Assembly (NCBI GenBank): GCA_036897625.1
Contig: JAYMTA010000136.1
Coordinates: 1 to 38,088, forward strand
Direction of reading: 5' to 3'
Length of the DNA stretch: 38,088 nucleotides
DNA from: Pelargonium cotyledonis
Lineage: Eukaryota > Streptophyta > Magnoliopsida > Geraniales > Geraniaceae
This document shows, piece by piece, positions 23,065 through 32,900 of this stretch; position 1 is the stretch's first letter; each line of letters begins with the position of its first letter. Under the pieces are notes generated by a model that saw only the letters and a list, made by a program, of their open reading frames with translations, was not told the DNA's origin and did not search any database. A program made the translations under genes and the position numbers.

Positions 23065-26000
23065 CTAATCATCCCCGAAGGTCGTCTTCTTTCCTGTAGA
23101 TAACAAAAAGATACAAAGTTAGATTATTTCATTTTCGGGTTAAAGATGAGATAATGAATAATTGGAGGGCAAAACTGGTAACAGAAGGGTATGAGGGAAA
23201 TACAAACCTGTGCCAGGAGCAGCAAGGTTAGGCTTGTTGAAACCTCCACGTCCACGGCCACCACGTCCTCCGGAACGGCCACCTCTGTCACTGCCAAATC
23301 GGCCACCACCGGAACGGCCACCTCCACCTCTGCCAAAACGACCACCTCTATCACTGCCAAATCGTCCACCTCTGTCGCTTCCACGGCCGCCACGGCCAGC
23401 ACTACCCCCACCATCTCTTGGCTTGGCTTCCTCCACCGTCAAGTACCAACCTTCTCCAATTTCAGTTCCGCTGAGCTCCAGAGCTTTGTTGAATGCAGCA
23501 GTATCATTGAAGTCAATGTAAGCAATTCTGCCACAAGTAAACAATATCAAATAAGTTATTGGCAAAGCATAATCATATAAATAAAATAAAAACTAAATAC
23601 GTTTTTTGCCAACGCCCAAGTCTAAATTTGAAATCACAAGGAATTAGAAACCAAAAAAGTACAAGGATTTGGGAAATTTTCACGACACAAACAATGAAAT
23701 CATTGTATTATACATACCCCTTTGGTGCTCCCGATTCGTAATCTTTAGGTACAGACAACCTAGCAATCTCTCCACATTTGCCAAAATGACTCTCTAATGA
23801 ACTCCGAACCTGTCAAATTAACAGTTTTTTAAACACATCAATATTATGTTAATTTAAATACATTGATATATAATTGAGAAGTCATAGTAATAACAGTAGA
23901 GTTTTACCGCGTCTTCTCCACCCTCGACATCAAAACCGCGTACGAATACTGTGGGGCCCTGAGTTCTAGGGCCTCTCTGGAAAGAATTGCTGTCTTTGCT
24001 GGAACGAGAGAAAGCAACACAGATTAGAAATATGACATGAGTTCAACAGAAGATTTCTCAATAAAACAAGGTTAGAGGGTTTACCCAGGAGTACTGAAAG
24101 CACCTCTATCACCCCTTTGACGGGCACGGTCGAGTCTCACGGGACGACCACAAAGATTTTGACCATTCATTTCCAGAGCCTATATTATATACAGATTGAG
24201 CATGACACAAGTTCAATTATAAAAGTACAGGAACAACCATAATTGATGATTTACAAATCTACAATTACAATTGGATGACCAAGATATTACCTTCTCGGCT
24301 TCCTCGGCTGTAGCAAACTCTACATGCCCAAAGCCCTTGAAGGTGCCTTCATGGTCAGTAGCAAAACGAACATCAACAACTTCACCACATTCACTAAAGA
24401 ATTGTTCTCTGCACACAGATAAAGTCATTGAATGAGATAAAAAGATATAAAGCACAGATAGCAAGACTTAATTCAAATATAAAAGACCATATACGTACAT
24501 ATCCTCCTTAGAAACGCTAAAAGACAGGTTTCCACAGAAAAGTGACGTTGAACCAGTGCCTTCAGAAGCTGGGGTTTGGGGCTGCAGCAAATTTAATAAC
24601 ACAATGTGTCAATAAGGGCAAAAAATGAGTGACAAGACAGAAAAACAATAGAGAAAAAAGATTCTTACCGCCAGCTTGGTGTTTGTCTTGGGAGTCTTGG
24701 CATCAACCATTTCTACATCAGACCCCTTCATCACAAAAGTTTCAGACAAAGTTAAGTAATATTGTATAGCATAATAAAGCAATAAATATAGGAACTCCTC
24801 AAATATGGAGAATGACATTTAAGATAGCCTTTACCTTTTTATTGGGAGTCTTGGCAGGCTTATCATCGCCACTATCATCTTCATCACTATCTTCTTCATC
24901 ACTATCTTCATCACTTTCTTCATCAGAATCACTCTTTGTAGCTTTCGTGGGCTAAATGTATCGGAAGGAGACAAAGTGAGTGGACACACAAACCAAATTT
25001 TACAAACAAAGCATCACATTCAGAAATATCAAAAGTAACTACCTGCTTGGCCTTAGGAGTATCTTCATCAGAATCATCTTCTTCAGAATCATCGGAACTT
25101 GTCTCTTCTTTAGATGGCTTTGCAATAGGTTTTGCAGCATTTGTCTTCTTTGGTTGAGGCTCATCTTCACTTTCACTGTCAGATTCATCTTCATCAGAGC
25201 TGCTCTCTTCTTTAGAAACTTTGGCACTAGGTTTTGTCACATTTGCCTTCTTTGCTGGAGGCTGCTCTTCCTCACTGTCACTACTATCACTGTCACTACT
25301 ATCACTGGACTCTACCTTCTTCTTGGCTGCAACGGGAGCAGCTTTGGGTTTCACATCCTCTTCTGAGTCAGATTCTGAATCACTGGTGTCCATCTTAGAA
25401 GCTGCAGCTGAGCCATTCTTAGCAGCTGGAGCTTGTGGTTTCTTAGCTTGAGGCTTCTGCATATTTGTTAATCATTAGCATAACATCACAATGAATATTA
25501 CTACACCTAGAGAAGCTGTACATCAGATGGACACAAATAGAAACAGACTATATTAAGACAGCAACTAATATATTAAAGAGAAAACAGAACACATACTTCA
25601 TCCTCACTGCTCTCTGAATCAGATTCAGAGTCACTAGACTCGACTTTCTTCTTGGGGGCAGCAGGTACACCATTTTTAGCTGAAGCAGCTGGAGCCTTGC
25701 TTTTAGGTTTCTAAACAAATAAAATAGCCAAACCACACTTTAAAACAGAAGATAGATATTTCTGTCTTTAAATTACATAAAAATATTAAGAATAGCCCAG
25801 AGCCAAACAATATATCACTCACTTCATCCTCAGAATCATCTGAATCAGAAGACTCTGAGCTGCTGCTTTCTGGCTTAACCTTCTTGGCAGCAACAGCACC
25901 ATTCTTTGCAGCCGCAGGCTGCTTCTTTACAGGAGGGGCAGCATCCTGAACAGCAGACAAGAATTAATAAATATTTTGCTTGGCAGTGATGTTTACACAA

Positions 26001-27096
26001 CAAAACTAGGCAGTTCCAAGTTAATTATGCAACTCACATCATCAGAAGAATCAGAAGAATCATCATCACTGCTAGAATCTTTGACAGGTGCCCTCAAAGC
26101 CTTTACTGGTGCCTTCTTTACAGGAATCTGAAAAACAAATTCACAATACCACAACAGAAAATTTTATTTCAATTGTTTCAAAAGTTGCCAATTTATCAAT
26201 CAAATTACAATTATGTAAAAAAATATTAGACACAACATGGTAACTAGGCAAAATCATTACCTTCTTCTCCTCCTCAGAGTCAGAGGAGTCATCTGAGCTA
26301 CTTGAATCCTTCTTCTTCTGAGTCTTGGACTCAGACAGTTTCTTCTGAACAGCTTGTTTAATACCAGCCTCTATTTTCTGTTTCTTTGCAGAAACTTTCT
26401 CAATTGCCTCTTCAGCATCTCTCTTACCTGTAATTTCAATCCACAAAACACAAACAACACCACAACTTCAATCAAAATACAAATTAACACAGGACATCAA
26501 ACAAAACAATGTAATGCTTCTAACAAAATCAATACAGCACATTTAAATATTATATTAAAGAATACCAACAAAGATATAAAAAAATCAAAGAACATTCACA
26601 ACTTCTATTCAAAACACTACCAGACATAAAATAAAACAAATTAACAAATAATCACACAAAGTTAACGAACAAAAAAGCATTATTGCATTAAATCCTTCAC
26701 AACTGCTACTCAAAAAATCAGCGGGCATGCAAAACCAAACAAATTACCAATAAACTAACACATAATCACCCAAAACATGCATCATACAAAACAGCAGCAG
26801 AAGGAGCATTATGTTACCTTTCTTTCCAGACTTGGGAGCTGGAACCACAGCAGGAGCGGCTTCAACCTACACCAAACCAAAAAAAAATAATAAGAATATT
26901 GAAAACAGAGTGATTATATGAGCAGAACAGACTCGAAGACATCAACGTACAATACTGAGATAAAAACTGCGAGAAACTTCAAAGAAGAACAAAAAAAACA
27001 GCGATTTCGCGAACATTTCAGGCTCGAGAGCATCAAACACATTCAAAATTAACAAATTCCCACCTTCGTGGCCGACTTCTTGCTTAATTTGCCCAT
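23065..27096 (-). CDS. NUCL: Nucleolin (663 aa): acidic modules, two RRMs, GAR tail
   Basis: Sixteen exons, 5' to 3': 27064-27096, 26818-26866, 26261-26427, 26038-26127, 25823-25945, 25597-25710, 25043-25456, 24835-24951, 24669-24725, 24499-24581, 24291-24408, 24085-24179, 23908-23998, 23718-23809, 23208-23527, 23065-23093. The total is 1,992 nt including TAG. The protein starts MGKLSKKSATK and carries basic and Ser/Asp/Glu-rich modules to residue 388. RRM1 follows (RNP2 LFCGNL at 402-407, RNP1 KGFGHVEF at 440-447), then RRM2 (RNP2 VFVRGF at 504-509, RNP1 KGIAYIDF at 547-554), a glycine/arginine-rich tail from about 587, and the end GKKTTFGDD. This is the standard plant nucleolin plan. The protein acts in the nucleolus in rDNA chromatin control, pre-rRNA processing and ribosome assembly. 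Arabidopsis has two paralogues, and I cannot say which this matches. The acceptor of the exon ending at 24725 is weak. Confidence 0.95.
23208..24581 (-). other. Nucleolin RRM1, RRM2 and GAR domain exons
   Basis: RRM1 spans the exons at 24499-24581, 24291-24408 and 24085-24179. RRM2 spans 23908-23998, 23718-23809 and the start of 23208-23527. Both RRMs keep the aromatic residues of RNP1 and RNP2 (F403 and F442; F505 and Y551), so both should bind RNA. The GAR tail is made of RGG, GRGG and RFGSDRGG words, the substrate of arginine methyltransferases such as fibrillarin-associated PRMT1. Confidence 0.9.
24835..26427 (-). other. Nucleolin acidic/basic module array (exons 3-8)
   Basis: Exons 4 to 9 all begin and end in phase 0, and exons 3-8 each carry Lys/Ala-rich sequence, a Ser/Asp/Glu tract, or both. 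Exons 5, 6 and 7 share the word AAKNG or SAKNG, a KKVE-like or KVKPE-like basic stretch and an acidic tract. Exons 4, 5 and 6 end exactly at the acidic run (SSDD, SEDE, SEDE). Exon 7 (414 nt) holds several such modules in a row. The Ser residues inside acidic runs are typical casein kinase II targets. In nucleolins this region contacts histones and drives nucleolar condensation. Confidence 0.85.
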
Positions 27097-27153
27097 GGAG
27101 ATAGAGAAGAAGAGGTAGAGGTAAAAAGAGAAGCGAAACTGGTGAGCTCTGCG

Positions 27154-27396
27154 AAACCCTAGGAAGCGATATTTAGGGTTTTGGGGAGCGAAGAGGAGAG
27201 AGAGACAATGGTGAGTGAGAGTGAGCGTATCATTATATACAACTCTGTGTATCTAAAACCCTAGGAGTGTTTAGAGATATTTTGGAGTTCTGTTTCGCTG
27301 CTTGCGCCTCCTTTCGGGTCTTTTTGTGGGCGGCGATCTGGGCCGCCAGTTTGACGATCCGACCGAAAGTAGATGTGGGCTGGGCCTTGATGGGCT
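27154..27396 (-). promoter_or_regulatory. Nucleolin core promoter: TATA box, telo-boxes and Site II elements
   Basis: A TATATAA box on the minus strand at 27233-27239 lies about 140 bp upstream of the ATG. Telo-boxes (AAACCCTA or its complement) occur at 27154-27161, 27174-27181 and 27256-27263, on both sides of the expected start site. TGGGCY Site II elements occur at 27339-27344, 27376-27381, 27381-27386 and 27391-27396. Telo-box plus Site II is the known plant signature of ribosomal protein and ribosome-biogenesis genes (TCP-type factors bind Site II), which fits nucleolin. Confidence 0.82.
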
Positions 27397-27408
27397 GAAT
27401 AAGTGATA

Positions 27409-27663
27409 CTCCCACCGTCCCAAAATGAGTGTCTTGTTTCTATTTTTTTTGTAAAAATTAAGAATTACAAAATAATTTAGTGTATTTCTAATACAACACT
27501 CACTTTCTCCACATACACCTCATGTGCACATCTTCTCATGTGCATAAGTGATAAGGGTAATATGGAAAAAACAATAATATAATAACCTAAAAATTGAAAC
27601 AAGACACTCATTTTGGAACAAAAAATTTAGACAAACAAGATACTCATTTTGGGACGGAGGGAG
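27409..27663. mobile_element. Stowaway-like MITE upstream of the nucleolin promoter
   Basis: It begins CTCCCACCGTCCCAAAATGA and ends with the complement TCATTTTGGGACGGAGGGAG, flanked by TA at 27407-27408 and 27664-27665. The CTCCCTCCGTCCC terminus and TA duplication are the Stowaway (Tc1/mariner) signature. The right side contains a second inner copy of the terminal motif (ACACTCATTTTGG near 27604). It is non-autonomous, 255 bp, and 13 bp from the nearest Site II element. Confidence 0.88.
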
Positions 27664-27665
27664 TA

Positions 27666-29944
27666 ATTGATTTAGAATTAATCCATTATTATCGTCTGTG
27701 TTATTCTTGATTTGCGCGGAAGGCTTCTCGACTTTACTTCGGGATAGGGAGAGTGGAGTTGATTCACGAGTGTCGGGTTGCAAGACAAGCTTTAATTATC
27801 TCTGGTCTTTTTTCACTCGTGACATGTTGTTTAGTCGCACAACAAATGTGGGAGATATTGCATGTATGGACAGAAATGTGGGAGACTCTGTTCGACGGGA
27901 GATATTGCATGTGCGGGAAGTGGTGGGCGGGATTATGATCAAATGATGAATTTAGTGGGAGATTCTGTTTTGATTTGTTGTTTAGTCGCACAACAAAATA
28001 TATACATGCAATATCAACTTAATCAAATTCATCATTTGATCATAATCCCGCCCATGGACGGGTTTGATCTTGATGTGTATGGGCGGGATTATGATCAAAT
28101 GATGAATTTGATTAAGTTGACTCATTTTTAAGTGGTAATGTGGGAGACTCTGTTCGACGCGAAGTGGTGGGATACTAATTTATATGTAAGATTCAATTTG
28201 TGAGCGAGTAGAAGGTTGGAGCAAGAAGTTTTTGTCACGGATTCATTGGATGGCTTGTAAAAGGTTGTCTAACACTCTTGTGTGATTCGTTTTTGAGGTT
28301 TTTATGATTCCAAATAAGCACTAGTAAAGGTTGTTGCTCCATCTAAACTTGTTGACAACTTTATTTTCAGTTGGATAACAATTGATGGTAACACATATTT
28401 ATTTAGGTCGGTCGATAATGGATGTGTGTGCATCATCGTAAGGGTTTCTTACGTGAAAATAAGGTATTTAGTGTTTGACCATCCGCTGGATGAAAGGAGA
28501 AAGCTTGATGTGGAAGGCAGTTCGAGGTGCAATTGAAAACTAAGCATTTTATGTAGAAAGTAGTAGCGGGGTATCTTCTAATCTCGACAATTATTGTTTA
28601 GCAGAAAATTGAGTCAATACCAAGAATCCTCGGTGTGGAATGACGCCAAAGACTCTCCAAAACCTTCAAACTCAATATGAAATGCATTGTTTGTCTCAAA
28701 ATAAGCATCATGCATTTCTTGAACTTTTATCTAAAAATTAGTATCTTTCTTTTTTAGAAATTTAGTTATATATGAATGATCAATTTTATCATTATAACAA
28801 GTTAGCTCATTTTAGAACGAAGCTTGATGTTCCGCAATCAAAAACAGATATCACTAACACAAAGTTTGACCAACCGAGACTCTAGCTTGAGTTGATAGGT
28901 GGAGTATAACACAAAGGGCTCTATAACATGTTAAACTTGATTTAATCCAAAAGCTTAGGCGTATAGATGGAAGGCCTAACATGTATATCAATTATCAAAT
29001 GGCGTCAGACTTCACATTATTTCAATACACAGATAAGTAAGAAAAAAGACATTCTCTGCCATACCAGTGTGAATCTTCTTCTCTTCAATTTTATAGACAA
29101 ACACTAATGAAAAAAGAAGGTAAAATTGTGTGTTTCAAGTTCCTAACTCAAAGTTAAAATGCACTGATGAAACTGAAATTGTGTTAAAAGAGCTAGAACA
29201 TTTCAGAGCATGGATGGTCTGATTATCACTCATCTGTTCTTGTGCACAACACATTTGTCAATTCGGTATTTCACTTCACACTTCCCTGAAACAAACGAGA
29301 AAATGGCCTGCATCGTGCAAGAATCATTCAAAATCCGAAAAATGATAACATGTAATTGTGCGAGAGAGATCTTTAAACTCCTTACATAAACTTCTCTAAT
29401 ACATATATAAACGAGGGTAAAATACTTGTGCACTCATGGATTGTCATTTTTGTTTAATGTTTGGCCATATTTTGCTTTTGCTTTACATTTTTAAATCTCG
29501 ACCCTTATCAAGATTCCGCAGAGGTGGCAATTCGAATTTCAGATTGTATAGGATTTGTTGTATCATATCAGAATTCAGATTTTTAGTGTAAAATATGAGG
29601 ATTTGCCTGATCTGATCCAAAAAATGATCAGATTGGATTTAAGTCAGAAGCTCTAGATTCTGGCATTCAATATTTCAAAAAATTAGAAATTCTGACATTG
29701 AAATATGTATTTTTAGGAGAACTGTTTTGGAAAAAGAGAGAAAATCTAAATTACAGCACCAGAATTTAATAATGTTTGAAGTTTTCGACATCAACATCTT
29801 TTTATATTTTTCTAAAAAGAAAAACAAGATAGTATTAATCTAAAAAGAATGACAGCCCATGAGATGTACAAACATGTTACCCAAATTATAATAACTCGAG
29901 TTGAAATTTTAGTTACCAGAACATGAATGGGAAGCAATGTACCT
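27666..29944. other. Intergenic: nucleolin far upstream and RGP1 3' flank
   Basis: No gene is supported here; the reading frames are short and low in coding character. The stretch 27820-28165 is a cluster of shuffled repeats (listed separately). From 28170 to about 29500 I see no structure. At 29522 the sequence AGGTGGCAATTCGAATTTCA resembles the left end of the MITE at 1988, but no partner end was found. The last few hundred bases before 29945 should be the RGP1 3' UTR; its poly(A) signal is not clear. Confidence 0.55.
27828..28159. repeat. Cluster of shuffled repeats with a perfect 42-bp inverted repeat
   Basis: The arms 28014-28055 and 28079-28120 are exact reverse complements (42 of 42) around a 23-nt loop. 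A third copy of 30 nt (27924-27953) matches the right arm start (28080-28109). Other blocks recur: AATGTGGGAGACTCTGTTCG at 27875 and 28137, GGGAGATATTGCATGT at 27851 and 27898, and GTTTAGTCGCACAACAAA near 27830 and 27980. The set looks like repeated local duplication and inversion. A transcript across it would fold into a long hairpin. Confidence 0.9.
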
Positions 29945-32900
29945 TCAAGTGCGAACCCACAAAGGTTCCAAAGGGAGAGACTTGTTGTGAGTGCCAGCTG
30001 ATGCCCCAGGAGGAGGTGCGTGCACGGTAATTGGGAGAACCCAATCACTTCTATCGCGTCCCTCTATCATAAGAGGGTGCTCATATCTGAGTTTGGAAAA
30101 CTTGTGAGAATAGAGAGATGATACAAATTGCTCAAAACATACGGTTGGCACATTGAAATAATAACAAGATCTTATTTTACGAATGTAGCGGGATCTGATC
30201 CTACAATGATCCATCCATTGAGCTTATCAAGATGCTGGTCACAGGCACATTACTAACAATTGAAGAATAATTAACTGATGAGCAATTCAGGAATCAAAAG
30301 AAAATGAAAGTTTCACGAGAAAACCGTATATCAAGTCCCGGTACTGAGAGAGGCGGGATGCTTTACAAGTTAGAGAAAGTAGGACCCCGAAAAAGGACTC
30401 TGAGAAGCCAAACTCACACACACAGATAGTTTTCTAATTTGCCTACATTCTGGCTGCCATTCCTATACGCCTTTACAAAAATAAATTTTTATTCTCAACC
30501 GTGTGGTTTTGCATATTTATTACTCCCTTCGTCCCAATATTAGTTTTCAGTTTTTCTAAAAAGCTTGTTCCAAAATGAGTGTTCACTTTCTTTTTTGTTA
30601 GTTAGTTGTGTATGAAATGCCACCAACATCTCTAAAATAAGTTAGTTCCTAAAATGAGTGTCCACTCTCCTTATTTTTTGTTAGTATGAAATGCCGACAA
30701 TACATCTAAAATAAGTTGGTTAAAATCCATGAAGGTTGTAGTAACAAGGAAAAGCATATGGGACATAAGCCATAAAAGGGAAGAAGCTTAATCCTAACGA
30801 AATTATCCTAAATTTTTACAAAAATAGACACTCATTTTAGAAGGAATTGAGGGAGCATTTCATTTTGTTTCTCACTTTCCCTATCCAAGTACAGTACTCT
30901 GGAACAATGTATATTAAGATCATGAAAAAAACCGTCAAAATGTATACTTTTTTTTTGCATAATTTACTATTTCCCATCGTAACTAGAAAATATCAAACTC
31001 ATCTAATATAAGATTTAAAAACAATTAACATACATAATGGGCGAAAGGCATTGGTACAGATAGCACCATAGTCATACCTGGTCCAGTCCACATTCTTTGG
31101 AGTGGTAACGAATTCAAATCGAAGAGCCCATTGCACAGAGACATTGGGAGTCGAAAAAGACATCGGGCCATCCATGGGAATGGAAAAGATAAAGCTTGTC
31201 TGAATCAAATCTGCAACAACCTCATGGTGATCACTTTGAACCTACAAGAATAACAATCCAACAAATACGACATGTAAGATTTTATCATATATATATATAC
31301 AAAATTGAAAGGAGTTGTTTGTATTTTTAACAAAAGCACCTAGGGGAAAAGAAACATAACAAGACGTAGCCATGCTACTTCTGTTCTTTAACAAGTGTCT
31401 TTTTATGGTTAGTCGCACAAATTAAGAATCTTTGTGAAATGACCCAAGTAAAACCTTATTTATATACTCTTATTAAAACTATTTCACTCCAAAGTATTCT
31501 TCTCTTTTACTTGCTGGAGAAATAAATTAGTAGTATTCATTTATTAACTTGGGAATGACAAAATGGATATAATTGGTAAGTATGGTGCAATTTTAGTTTG
31601 AAATTGTAAAATGACACTTATTTAGAAACAACTTTTTATTTGAAACGACCCCTATTAAGAAATGTTAGCACATCTTCAATAACTCTGGCTGCATTAGTCA
31701 GTGTAAAATAAACGAAATTAAAAGGCACACCTTTGTAATTGTAGGGGAATTCCTCCGAGAAGGATGAACAGAACGCCGACTTATGGTCTCCGAAATCTCC
31801 AGGGTTACCGATATCTAGAATACATCAATTCTTCTAGTCAGATTTATGAAAAATCAATAGCAAGCAACAATTTCTGGATTGTGGTTAATGATATCTACTT
31901 GTCAATATAGAACATCACCTCAAGGCATCTCCTAGCTCCTTCTTCATGAAAGAAAGTTAGAGTTCCACCAATCTGTTACCAAAAGGTAGTTTAAAAAAGG
32001 AAAGAAGAAAGTGGCACAAGAAATGTATTATATAAACACACGAGTCTTAAAAATAAAAGAGACAAATACCATATCACTGAAGTAATAAGTGGAGTCAGAG
32101 TTCTTTGGTGAAAATCTGAGCAGGATCTGGTCGTCCAGTTTGATATTGTATGATCGTCCGCGAATAAAGCCTTCTGCTGCAGGAAATGTTTGCAGCAAAT
32201 AAGTTTACCAGCATTTATATTAGATACCAACTGATCAAAGATATACAGCAGATACTACAAAAACAATCAAAGATAAAAAAAAATTAAACTTAAAAGGTGA
32301 TAATTTACATGCTGCAGGCTCAACAGCTCCAGCTGCAGCTCCTGGTTCAGAGGATAATCCTCTATCACCAACATCATCAGCAGAAAAGGGTTTTGAATGT
32401 CTCCGTTGCAATCTAGGAGAGCCAGTGGCTGATAGCTTCTTTACCGATAAGGTTCCTGTTTCCAAAAATACCAATCAATTGTTCAGAAAAGGTGCTTTGT
32501 AGTGACTCTAAATCTCTAATAAAGCAATATGGAAAAGGTTTTTAATATTTGAACAGGCACACTGGAGCAATTGCAAGGGAACAATCGTAAGAAAGGTAAC
32601 CAAATGAAATAATAGAAAGCCTAGTAGCAATTGTTCTGAAAAGAAGAAGAAAATTTCTATAAATGTTATAATTCAAAATCTGGGACTCTAACAGGCTCAC
32701 CACCAGTAGAATCATCTAAGACTTCAGCCACAGACAGCTGAGGAGGTGCCACATTTGACGATAAACTTGTACGCCCTCCTGCAAATGGTTGCAAAGATAG
32801 AGAACTTCCAAAGTTTTGATGAATACTGTCTTTCATTGGATTGTAGGATGAGACAGATGAGATCTCATCCCTTGAGCTGTCATAGTCATCCTCAACTCCA

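Noticed and set aside
23191-23580. Plus-strand reading frames (129 and 103 aa, Thr/Ser- or Pro-rich)
   Set aside because: They are antisense shadows of the nucleolin GAR exon, whose GC-rich RGG codons leave stops rare on the other strand.
27924-28120. CRISPR-like reading of the three repeat copies
   Set aside because: The copies are in mixed orientation, irregularly spaced, and lie in a plant nuclear region.
27698-28131. Several plus-strand frames of 61-89 aa
   Set aside because: They are built from the shuffled repeat cluster and share no coding character.
32660-32700. Read-through C-terminus EPVRVPDFEL after the RGP1 exon
   Set aside because: The GGTG|GTGAGC donor joins in phase to the next exon, which continues into conserved RGP1 sequence; read-through would truncate the protein.
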